In this document: piece by piece, positions 1 through 5,743 of the stretch | Position numbering within the stretch: the first letter of the stretch is position 1 | Layout of the letters: the number at the start of each line of letters is the position of its first letter | Source of the DNA: an uncultured Clostridia bacterium | Lineage (GTDB): Bacteria; Bacillota; Clostridia; Christensenellales; CAG-138 | Direction of reading: 5' to 3' | DNA length: 5,994 bases | Assembly (NCBI GenBank): GCA_946183765.1 | Contig: CAMHDC010000092.1 | Coordinates: 1 to 5,994 of the forward strand | The notes under the pieces: model-generated | The model's input: only the letters and a program-made list of their open reading frames with translations | Told to the model about the DNA's origin: nothing | The model's database searches: none | Position numbers and translations under genes: made by a program

Positions 1-7
1 CCCAAAC

Positions 8-118
8 GGGTCCGGGGTGAATGACGGGCGGCGGCGCCGCTGTCCCTGCAAGCATAGCGTTTGTCATGACGTCCGCGCTTGCCGGGTACGCCCCGGACCC
101 CTATGCCGCTTTTCGCGG
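8..118. other. Candidate origin of transfer (oriT) / structured leader upstream of mobC
   Basis: This non-coding leader is rich in inverted repeats. GGGTCCGGGG (8-17) and CCCCGGACCC (91-100) are perfect 10-bp complements, extendable inward by a G-T and a G-C pair. CCGGG (82-86) and CCCGG (92-96) form an alternative small hairpin around TACGC. GCATAG (52-57) complements CTATGC (101-106). CCGC (106-109) and GCGG (115-118) form another short stem. The string GTACGCCC (86-93) differs at one base from the GTGCGCCC core of the nic sites of IncQ/pIP501-type oriTs. Position directly upstream of a mobC gene is a usual place for oriT. The repeats are seen directly; the oriT role is inferred. Confidence 0.4.
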
Positions 119-134
119 GAAAGGAAACGAAGAA

Positions 135-452
135 ATGCGTACACGCAATCGAGCCGTTCAGGTGTATCTGAACGAGAAAGAATATGAAAAGCTGGAGCAG
201 CTGAGCCGGTTCAGCGGGAACTCTCACTCCGCCGTCATCCGGAAGCTGATCACAGGAAAGGAAATCCGGCAGCGGCCTGACCTAAACTTTCGGGCCCTGG
301 CCATGGAGATCAGCGCCATTGGGAACAACCTGAATCAGATCGCCCGCCGGGCGAATCAAATGCAGGTGACCACCGCTGACCTGAAGGAAGCAAAGCTGCT
401 CATGAGGGAGATCAACGACCGGATGAAGGCCGCGGGAGGTGACTGGGCATGA
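135..452 (+). CDS. mobC: MobC-like relaxosome accessory protein
   Basis: This 105-residue protein resembles MobC-family proteins, which bind oriT DNA and help the relaxase open the strands at nic during plasmid or ICE transfer. Residues about 4-40 look like a ribbon-helix-helix DNA-binding segment (AVQVYLNEKEYEKLEQL, then NSHSAVIRKLI). Residues about 57-71 carry the family signature EISAIGNNLNQIARRAN. The length is normal for MobC. The ATG at 135 was chosen because AAGGAAA (121-127) precedes it and the RHH begins just after it; an in-frame ATG at 21 would add 38 residues unlike MobC and would read through the inverted-repeat leader. Its stop overlaps the start of the ParB-like gene (ATGA at 449-452), suggesting translational coupling. 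The partner relaxase is not in the window. Confidence 0.85.
   Translation: MRTRNRAVQVYLNEKEYEKLEQLSRFSGNSHSAVIRKLITGKEIRQRPDLNFRALAMEISAIGNNLNQIARRANQMQVTTADLKEAKLLMREINDRMKAAGGDWA
435..442 (+). promoter_or_regulatory. Strong ribosome binding site for the ParB-like gene
   Basis: GGAGGTGA lies inside the end of mobC, and its GGAGG core is 9 bases before the ATG at 449. It decides for this start over the second ATG at 452 and supports coupled translation with mobC. Confidence 0.75.
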
Positions 453-1303
453 TGGGAAACCGAACCAATAAGAATCCTGACGCACTCCTCCCCGGCGAGC
501 GGGTCCAGGCTGTCAGTCTGGACAGCATCCGCCCCTTCCGCGGTCACCCGTTCCAGGTACGGGAGGATGCTGAGCTGGAATCGCTGAAGGAGAGCATCCG
601 TCTCAACGGCGTGATCTCCCCGGCGGTGGTACGGCCGCTGCCAGACAAAGGGTATGAGATGATCTCCGGCCACCGGCGCATGGCCGCCTGCCGGGCGCTT
701 GGTCTGGAGAAGATGCCGGTGATCGTCCGGGAACTGGATGACGACACTGCCACCCTCATGATGGTGGACGCCAACCGGCAGCGGGTGAAGGTGCTTCCCA
801 GCGAGAAGGCGTTCGCCTACCGGATGCGGATGGAAGCCTTGCAGAAGCGCGGACATTATGTCCGCACCATGGAGAAGGAGACCGGTGAGAACTTCAAACA
901 GGTCCAGAGATACATCCGTCTCACTTACCTGATCCCGGAGCTGTTGTCACTCGTAGACGACAGCAGGATGGGCATTATCCCGGCTGTAGAGTTGTCATAT
1001 CTGACGGAAGAGGAACAGGGGTATGTTCTGCAGGCCATAGAAACGGAGGGGATGATCCCCTCCGTGGCCCAGGCGAAGGAGATGCGTGCCTGCGCGGCCA
1101 GGGGCGAGCTGGACCTGGAGAAGCCGCTGGACATCCTATACGCCGGCAAGGGAAAGCAGCGGGAGCGGCTGATCCTGTCCATGGACAGGCTGTCACCCTT
1201 CTTCCCGGCGGACGCCACGCCCAGGGAGATCGAGAACGAGCTGGTATCCCTGCTCCGTCAGCGGGAACGGGTGAAAACTCATCACCATGAGCAAGGGCGG
1301 TAG
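449..1303 (+). CDS. ParB/Spo0J-family protein of the integrative element
   Basis: This 284-residue protein has the ParB N-terminal (CTP-binding/Srx-like) domain at about residues 22-112. Within it are the box motif GHRR (74-77; GERR in canonical ParB) and a DANRQR segment (107-112). A central helix-turn-helix region follows (about 141-200, with VDDSRMGIIPAVELSYLTEE like the ParB/KorB core), then a charged C-terminal tail of about 60 residues. Chromosomal ParB proteins load on parS sites and act with a ParA ATPase in segregation. No ParA is adjacent here, so this orphan ParB-like protein may instead regulate or maintain the element; that is inference. It overlaps mobC by 4 bases, so the two probably share a transcript. 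Identification to family is secure; the role is not. Confidence 0.85.
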   Translation: MMGNRTNKNPDALLPGERVQAVSLDSIRPFRGHPFQVREDAELESLKESIRLNGVISPAVVRPLPDKGYEMISGHRRMAACRALGLEKMPVIVRELDDDTATLMMVDANRQRVKVLPSEKAFAYRMRMEALQKRGHYVRTMEKETGENFKQVQRYIRLTYLIPELLSLVDDSRMGIIPAVELSYLTEEEQGYVLQAIETEGMIPSVAQAKEMRACAARGELDLEKPLDILYAGKGKQRERLILSMDRLSPFFPADATPREIENELVSLLRQRERVKTHHHEQGR

Positions 1304-1370
1304 CCAGACTTGCAAATGAGTTATTTGTTCGGTAACAATACTAATATCCTGAAGAAGAGAGGAATCAAAA
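1304..1370 (+). promoter_or_regulatory. parB-integrase spacer with possible promoter, small inverted repeat and RBS
   Basis: This AT-rich 67-base spacer separates the ParB-like gene from the integrase. It contains CAAAT (1313-1317) and ATTTG (1323-1327) as a 5-bp inverted repeat around GAGTT. TTGCAA (1310-1315) and TAACAA (1333-1338) are 17 bases apart and could form a weak promoter. AGAGGA (1358-1363) is a plausible ribosome site 7 bases before the integrase ATG. The ribosome site is convincing; the promoter and operator are suggestions only. There is no room for an excisionase gene. Confidence 0.35.
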
Positions 1371-2519
1371 ATGGCAGCGATAAAAAAGCGCGGAGATAAG
1401 CGATATACCCGCACTATCACTATCGGGCGACAGTCTGACGGAAAACCCATTCGCAAATTTGTGTATGGCAAGACCATTAAAGAAGTGGAGATGAAGGCCG
1501 CTCAGGCAAAGATTGAGCTCCAAAACGGAACGCTCTCCGTAAACGATAAAGCCAAGTTCATAGACATCGCCCATGAATGGGTCGATTTGATGCACCCTGA
1601 TGTTCAGCCGCATACCCGGAAATGGTATCATTCCATGATCGATCGGCATTTGGCTCCGTTGCATCAGATCGAATTGAAAAAACTGAAGCCGAGGGATCTG
1701 CAGATGATTCTGAAAGATGTCTATGATAAGGGTTTTTCAGATAAAATGCTTCAGGATATAAAAATCATTGCAGCGGCAATTTTGAACTACGCTATTGAAA
1801 ACGACCTGTTGTTCCGAAATGTTTTCAGCCACGTATCGGTGCCAAAACGCGGCAAAGCAAAACGTCAACCCATCACCGAGGAACAGCGTGAACTGATTCT
1901 GCACACGTGGACGGGACATCGCATGGGAGTGCCGGTGCTCGTTATGCTTTTTTGCGGGCTGAGGAAAGGGGAGATGGTAGCCCTCACCTGGAATGATGTG
2001 GACCTTGAACAGCAGACGATCTCTGTCACAAAATCAGCCGTTTTCAACGGGAACCGATCTGAGATCAAATGCCCCAAGACAGAGGCGGGAAATCGGATAG
2101 TGCCTTTACCGGATTTGTTGGTCCCCATCCTTCGCGATGCAAAGAAAAAAGGTTCTCTCTATGTGTGTCCTTCAGCGGACGGGCAAAGAATGACGGAAAC
2201 TGCCTGGAATACTTCCTGGAACTCCTATCTCCATTACCTGAATATCCAGGCGGGTGGCAGAGACGCCAGTCGAAGCAGGCCTAAACTCGTCGTGGTAGAC
2301 AGATTCACCGCTCACCAACTGCGGCATACGTATGCTACCATGCTCTACGACGCTGGTGTGGATGTAAAGTCTGCTCAGGACATGCTGGGGCATGCCGATG
2401 CTTCCGTGACCATGGGCATATACACCCATCTGTCAGCACAGAAAAAAGCGAAGGCCGTGGCTGCATTGAATCAACATATTACGGAAAACGTAACTCCGAT
2501 CGTAATGAACGCACAGTAA
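1371..2519 (+). CDS. int: Tyrosine site-specific recombinase (integrase)
   Basis: This 382-residue integrase catalyses integration, and usually excision, of the element by strand exchange between attP and attB. An N-terminal arm-type DNA-binding domain (about residues 4-48, basic with RYTRTITIGRQSDGKPIRKF) is followed by a SAM-like core-binding domain (about 62-165) and the catalytic domain (about 170-370). All catalytic residues are visible: R198 in GLRKGE, K236 in PKTEAGNR, H315 and R318 in HQLRHTYA, H341 in LGHAD, and the nucleophile Y351 in GIYTH. Length is normal for Tn916/Tn1549-type and phage-type integrases, and the gene appears intact. It is clearly AT-richer than the mob genes before it and the operon after it, suggesting separate ancestry. 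Its target site cannot be read from the protein. Confidence 0.95.
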   Translation: MAAIKKRGDKRYTRTITIGRQSDGKPIRKFVYGKTIKEVEMKAAQAKIELQNGTLSVNDKAKFIDIAHEWVDLMHPDVQPHTRKWYHSMIDRHLAPLHQIELKKLKPRDLQMILKDVYDKGFSDKMLQDIKIIAAAILNYAIENDLLFRNVFSHVSVPKRGKAKRQPITEEQRELILHTWTGHRMGVPVLVMLFCGLRKGEMVALTWNDVDLEQQTISVTKSAVFNGNRSEIKCPKTEAGNRIVPLPDLLVPILRDAKKKGSLYVCPSADGQRMTETAWNTSWNSYLHYLNIQAGGRDASRSRPKLVVVDRFTAHQLRHTYATMLYDAGVDVKSAQDMLGHADASVTMGIYTHLSAQKKAKAVAALNQHITENVTPIVMNAQ

Positions 2520-2538
2520 GGTATGGGCCAATTATCCC

Positions 2539-2571
2539 TGGGCACCCAAGGAAAACTCTCTTGGGTGCCCA
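2539..2571. repeat. Perfect 12-bp inverted repeat just downstream of int
   Basis: TGGGCACCCAAG (2539-2550) and CTTGGGTGCCCA (2560-2571) are perfect complements separated by a 9-base loop (GAAAACTCT). It starts 20 bases after the integrase stop. Transcribed RNA would form a strong hairpin, so it could stop or protect the int transcript, but no T-run follows on either strand, so it is not a standard intrinsic terminator. A role as a protein-binding or att-associated repeat is an alternative. Confidence 0.8.
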
Positions 2572-2697
2572 CACCCGGAGTCGCCGAGGCTAGGGCAATA
2601 AGACCGAGGATCACGGCGCGGACCTTCTGCCGCTGGAACGGGGGTAAAAGGGATCGGAACAAGCAAAGCGAATGGGCGGACGAAAACGCAAATGCGC

Positions 2698-2728
2698 TTC
2701 TCGGAAAGAATTTGTGTTCTCGTATAAT
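2698..2728 (+). promoter_or_regulatory. Likely promoter of the allG-fdrA-kinase operon
   Basis: TATAAT (2723-2728) is a perfect -10 hexamer 35 bases upstream of the first gene. The best -35 candidate, TTCTCG (2698-2703), is a poor match with a 19-base gap, which would fit a promoter needing an activator. TTCTCG occurs again at 2717-2722 immediately before the -10, giving a 19-base-period direct repeat, and CGCAAATGCG (2687-2696) is a palindrome just upstream. The -10 is directly visible; the regulatory reading is inference. Confidence 0.55.
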
Positions 2729-2752
2729 GGAAGCAGAAACAATGAGGAAAGT

Positions 2753-2758
2753 GGGGAG
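2753..2758 (+). promoter_or_regulatory. Ribosome binding site of the DUF1116 gene
   Basis: GGGGAG ends 5 bases before the ATG at 2764 and supports this start over any alternative. Confidence 0.7.
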
Positions 2759-2763
2759 ATACT

Positions 2764-4008
2764 ATGACCATACCGGAACGGATCGACGCGGCCAATCAGA
2801 AGGTGCTGGATATCTTCACCAAAGCAAAGCCCATCTGGAAGGATGTGCTGCCTGCGGGACAGGTGGTGCCGGGCTTGACGAAGAACATGGTGCTGATCCC
2901 CGGCCCGCCCATCGCTTTGGATAAACTGCCCATCCCCTTGAAGACGGCGGCCTGCGGCGCGGCGGTCCATGAGGGATTGGCCAAGGATATAGACGAAGCC
3001 TGGCAGATGGCGCTCAGGGGGGAGATCGTCATCGAGCCCGCCCAGAACCACAACTGCTCCAACGCCGCCTCCATGGCCACCTCCTACAGCATGCCCGTGT
3101 TCGTGGTGGAGGACGCCACCTACGGCGGCACCGGCTTTTGCACCATCCATCCCGGCCCCTCCCCGCGGGTGCTCCGCTGGGGCCTCTACGGGCCGGACGT
3201 GGAGGAAAACCTGCGGTGGCTTCGGGACGACTTCGGCCCCATCCTGGGCGAAGCGGTCCGCGCTTCCGGGGGCATCGATCTAGTCGCCATCCTGGCCAAG
3301 ACCGCCGGTATGGGCGACGAAAACCACAATCGGCAGCCCGCCTCCTCCATGGCACTGGCCCTGCAGCTCATTCCCTGGATGCTGGAGGTGGACCATCCCC
3401 GCATCAAGGAGAACATCACGGCCCTGGCGAAGAACGACCGCTTCTTCCTCCAGCCCCTGATGGCGGGCGTGGAGGGCATCATGGCCACGGCCAAGCAGGT
3501 GCCCCTCTCCACCGTCATGGTGGGTATGGGCGGCAACGGCGTGGAGTTCGGCATCCAGATCGCCGCCACCGGCAACGCCTGGTACACGGCGCCCGCGCCG
3601 CTGATCCTGGGCACGTTTTTGAACCCCACCTACACGGTGAAGGACATGCTGGGCTACATGGGCGACAGCTGCGTCACGGAGGTCTACGGCCTGGGCGGCA
3701 TGAGCGCCATCGCCGGGCCCTCCTACTTGCGCATGACCGGCTCCACCTTCGCCGAGGCCAAGGAACGCACGGAGAAGGCCCGCCGGGTCTCCCTGGGCGA
3801 GCACAGCTTCGACCCGGTCCCCTGGGACGGCTATCGGGGCTCCCCGGTGTGCGTGGACGCCCGCAAGGTGGTGGGCCTCAACGTGCTGCCCATCAGCCAC
3901 GGCGGCTCAGGGTTGAAGACAGGCGGCCAGGCAGGGGCCGGGGCGGCGGAACTGCCCTTCGAGTGCTTCAAAAAGGCGCTGATCGCCGTGAGCAAACTGG
4001 TGAAATAA
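2764..4008 (+). CDS. DUF1116 protein, AllG (YlbE)-like subunit of an oxamate-transcarbamylase-type enzyme
   Basis: This 414-residue protein is nearly the same length as E. coli AllG/YlbE (about 419) and shares its landmark motifs: DVLPA near residue 22, IPGPP (45-49), a conserved H96 in NHNCSNAASM, MGDEnHxR (183-190), GGNGVEFGI (256-264), MGDSCVTEVYGLGG (299-312) and the glycine-rich GGSGLKTGGQAGAGAA near the C-terminus (380-395). These matches are from recalled family sequences. In E. coli, AllG works with AllF (FdrA) and AllH as oxamate transcarbamylase in anaerobic allantoin use, yielding carbamoyl phosphate. No signal peptide or membrane segment is seen, so it should be cytosolic. It is the first gene of the operon, 12 bases before the FdrA gene. 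Family assignment is strong; the actual substrate here is unknown because no allantoin or ureidoglycolate gene is in view. Confidence 0.88.
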   Translation: MTIPERIDAANQKVLDIFTKAKPIWKDVLPAGQVVPGLTKNMVLIPGPPIALDKLPIPLKTAACGAAVHEGLAKDIDEAWQMALRGEIVIEPAQNHNCSNAASMATSYSMPVFVVEDATYGGTGFCTIHPGPSPRVLRWGLYGPDVEENLRWLRDDFGPILGEAVRASGGIDLVAILAKTAGMGDENHNRQPASSMALALQLIPWMLEVDHPRIKENITALAKNDRFFLQPLMAGVEGIMATAKQVPLSTVMVGMGGNGVEFGIQIAATGNAWYTAPAPLILGTFLNPTYTVKDMLGYMGDSCVTEVYGLGGMSAIAGPSYLRMTGSTFAEAKERTEKARRVSLGEHSFDPVPWDGYRGSPVCVDARKVVGLNVLPISHGGSGLKTGGQAGAGAAELPFECFKKALIAVSKLVK

Positions 4009-4015
4009 AAGGAGA
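4009..4015 (+). promoter_or_regulatory. Ribosome binding site of the fdrA-like gene
   Basis: AAGGAGA lies in the 12-base gap after the DUF1116 stop, 5 bases before the ATG at 4021. Confidence 0.75.
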
Positions 4016-4020
4016 CGGCC

Positions 4021-5559
4021 ATGTACTGGATCATTGAAAAAGGACACTATATCGATTCTTTGGAATCCCTGTTCGCCACCACCGTTTTGAACGAGCAGCC
4101 CGGCATCCGGCGGGCCCTGGTGGGCATGGCCACGGGGCCGGCAAAGCTAATCTTGAAGGACGTGGGCCTGGTGAACGAGGAGCTTCTTGCCTGCAGCGAC
4201 GCCGATTACGTGATCGTGGCCGAGGCGGATTCCCAGGAGGCCTTCGAAGCCGCCGTGGACGAGATGCGCCGGGTCATGAAGCAGAACAACGCCGTGGAGG
4301 CGGAGGAAAGCTATGCCACCGTGGCCGATGCCGTGGCGGCCCATCCCAAGGCCAATCTGTGCTCCATCGCCGTCCCCGGGGAGTATGCCCTGGAGGAGGT
4401 CAAAAAGGCCCTGAACGCCGGGCTCCATTGCTGCGTGTTCAGCAACAACGTGCCTTTGGAGGACGAGCGGCAGATGAAGGAGCTGGCCCGGGAGAAGGGG
4501 CTCCTTTGCATGGGGCCGGACTGCGGCGTGGCCAACATCAACGGCGCCGCCCTGGTCCTCTCCAGCATCAACGCCCGGGGGCCCTTCGGCATCGTGGGCG
4601 CTTCCGGCACCGGCATCCAGCACGTGGCCGCCATCCTGCACGAGGCGGGCAGCGGCGTCAGTCAGACCATCGGCACTGGCGGCAACGATTTGAAGGAGCC
4701 CGTGGGCGGGCTCATGATGCTCTGCGGCATCGACGCCCTGGAGGCGGACCCCGAGACCGAATACATCATCCTCATCTCCCGCAAGCCGGCGGAATCCGTG
4801 CTGCAAAAGGTTCTGGATCGGATCAGCCGGTGCAAAAAGCCCCGGGTGGTCCTGTTCATGGGCTGCGAGCGGGCGCGTATCGAAGCAACCGGCGCCATCT
4901 GGGCGGAGAATCTGGACGACTGCGGCCAAAAGGCGCTGGGGCTCATCGGGAAGTCCGCCGAGTTTGAGACGGAGGCCCAACTGGACGCCATGGCCGCCGA
5001 GGCCGTCAAGGGTATGGCCCCCGAACAGAAATACGTCCGGGGCGCCTTCTCCGGCGGCACCTATATGGACGAAGCGGTCCATGCCATGGAGGCCGTCATC
5101 GGCCCCATCTACGCCAACAATCCCAACGCCTCCCCCCTGCAGCTCCCCGATCTTAACAAGAGCATGGAGAACACCTGCATCGACTACGGTGAGGAGGAAT
5201 TCACCCAGGGGCGTCCCCACCCGGCCATCGACGCCGGGGTACGCAAGCCCGCCATTCTCAGGGAGGCCGCCGACCCGGAGGTAGCGGTCATCCTGCTGGA
5301 CTTCATCCTCACCCCGCCGGGCCACCCCGACCCCGCAGGCTACGTGCTGGACGATGTCCGTCGGGCCCAGAAGATGGCCCGGCAGCGGGGCGGCCGCATC
5401 GCCTTCGTGGCCTCCGTGCTGGGGACCACGGCGGATTTCCAGAACATCGACGACCAGCGCCGCAAGCTCATGGAGACCGGCGTGCTGGTGTGCTCCACCA
5501 ACTATAAAGCCGCTCAGCTGGCGGCCAAGATCATTCGCTTGAAGAAGGAGATCGGATAA
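4021..5559 (+). CDS. fdrA: FdrA/AllF-like acyl-CoA-synthetase-family protein (main body, C-terminal domain split off)
   Basis: This 512-residue protein is related to FdrA (AllF of E. coli) and to the alpha subunit of succinyl-CoA/ADP-forming acyl-CoA synthetases. Ligase-type motifs are GPDCG (165-169), a glycine-rich IVGASGTGIQH loop (191-201) and GTGGND (218-223). The second half carries the FdrA hallmarks RGAFSGGT (340-347), GRPHPAID (397-404) and LLDFILTPPGHPDPAG (425-440). Where succinyl-CoA synthetase alpha has its phosphohistidine (MGHAGAI), this protein reads IEATGAI with Ala289, so a phosphohistidine mechanism is unlikely by this alignment by eye. E. coli FdrA is about 555 residues; this one ends early, and the missing end is encoded by the next reading frame block in the same frame. 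It probably forms a cytosolic complex with the DUF1116 protein. Substrate unknown. Confidence 0.9.
   Translation: MYWIIEKGHYIDSLESLFATTVLNEQPGIRRALVGMATGPAKLILKDVGLVNEELLACSDADYVIVAEADSQEAFEAAVDEMRRVMKQNNAVEAEESYATVADAVAAHPKANLCSIAVPGEYALEEVKKALNAGLHCCVFSNNVPLEDERQMKELAREKGLLCMGPDCGVANINGAALVLSSINARGPFGIVGASGTGIQHVAAILHEAGSGVSQTIGTGGNDLKEPVGGLMMLCGIDALEADPETEYIILISRKPAESVLQKVLDRISRCKKPRVVLFMGCERARIEATGAIWAENLDDCGQKALGLIGKSAEFETEAQLDAMAAEAVKGMAPEQKYVRGAFSGGTYMDEAVHAMEAVIGPIYANNPNASPLQLPDLNKSMENTCIDYGEEEFTQGRPHPAIDAGVRKPAILREAADPEVAVILLDFILTPPGHPDPAGYVLDDVRRAQKMARQRGGRIAFVASVLGTTADFQNIDDQRRKLMETGVLVCSTNYKAAQLAAKIIRLKKEIG
5545..5550 (+). promoter_or_regulatory. Ribosome binding site of the FdrA C-terminal-domain ORF
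   Basis: AAGGAG inside the last codons of fdrA lies 9 bases before the ATG at 5560. It argues that the small ORF is truly translated by re-initiation rather than being debris behind a nonsense mutation. Confidence 0.6.
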
Positions 5560-5739
5560 ATGGATTGCAGCAAGATTTTGGAACTCTTCCAGTCGGAGCT
5601 GGTGGTGGTGAACGTGGGGCCCAAATCCTTCGCCAACGCCCTCATTCGCCAGGGTTACCAGGCCGTGCAGGTGGATTGGACGCCGGTGGCCGGGGGCGAC
5701 AAGGAGGCCCAGGCCCTCATCGAGCTGCTGGGGATGTGA
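5560..5739 (+). CDS. Stand-alone FdrA C-terminal domain (59 residues)
   Basis: This short ORF encodes 59 residues. Its core (NVGPKSFANAL at 18-28, then VQVDWTPVAGGDKEAQALI at 36-54) matches, from recollection of the family, the extreme C-terminus of full-length E. coli FdrA, which has a similar NAG..SFA..L and Q-W-SPVAGG-K segment; related stretches occur in other DUF1116/FdrA fusions. Its ATG follows the fdrA TAA with no gap and in the same frame, so fdrA plus this ORF (512 + 59) together approach the length of an unsplit FdrA. It has its own ribosome site. It likely associates with FdrA and DUF1116 protein as a separate small subunit. No membrane segment or signal peptide is seen. A recent nonsense mutation or sequencing error is the alternative. 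Confidence 0.75.
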   Translation: MDCSKILELFQSELVVVNVGPKSFANALIRQGYQAVQVDWTPVAGGDKEAQALIELLGM

Positions 5740-5743
5740 AGCG

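Larger units (their letters stand above)
1..2571. mobile_element. End of an integrative conjugative/mobilizable element (partial)
   Basis: The run of a MobC-like relaxosome gene, a ParB-like gene and a tyrosine integrase, followed by an abrupt change to GC-rich metabolic genes, is typical of the integrase-proximal end of clostridial integrative elements. The other end lies outside the window, so the element type (self-transmissible or only mobilizable) is unknown. The relaxase, coupling protein, secretion genes and an excisionase are not visible here. The right limit given is the end of the inverted repeat after the integrase; the true boundary could be anywhere in about 2520-2720, because an att core cannot be identified from one end alone. 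Confidence 0.75.
2520..2763. other. Integrase-operon junction; expected to hold the element att site
   Basis: This 244-base stretch has no credible gene on either strand. It contains, in order, the 12-bp inverted repeat (2539-2571), a GC-rich segment with no recognisable tRNA or other target gene (about 2572-2640), an AT-richer segment with the palindrome CGCAAATGCG (2687-2696), and the promoter of the metabolic operon. Because integrases of this type usually lie beside one att site, the element boundary is inferred to be here, but no direct-repeat partner is available in the window to define the core. Confidence 0.45.

Noticed and set aside
21..134. N-terminal extension of the MobC-like protein starting at ATG 21
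   Set aside because: The 38 extra residues are unlike MobC, the ATG at 135 has a better-spaced ribosome site, and the stretch holds inverted repeats typical of a non-coding leader.
2572..2660. tRNA gene or 3' tRNA fragment as integration target
   Set aside because: I found no T-arm consensus, acceptor pairing or CCA end on either strand.
2523..2924. 133-codon open frame spanning the junction and entering the DUF1116 gene
   Set aside because: It runs through the hairpin and promoter and overlaps a clearly real gene in another frame; the peptide has no recognisable domain.
3138..4037. 299-codon + strand frame inside the DUF1116 gene
   Set aside because: It is a frame shadow rich in Gly, Arg and His, caused by high third-position GC of the real gene.
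5557..5562. Frameshift as the cause of the fdrA split
   Set aside because: The downstream ORF is in the same frame as fdrA, so only a stop codon separates them; no frame change is needed.
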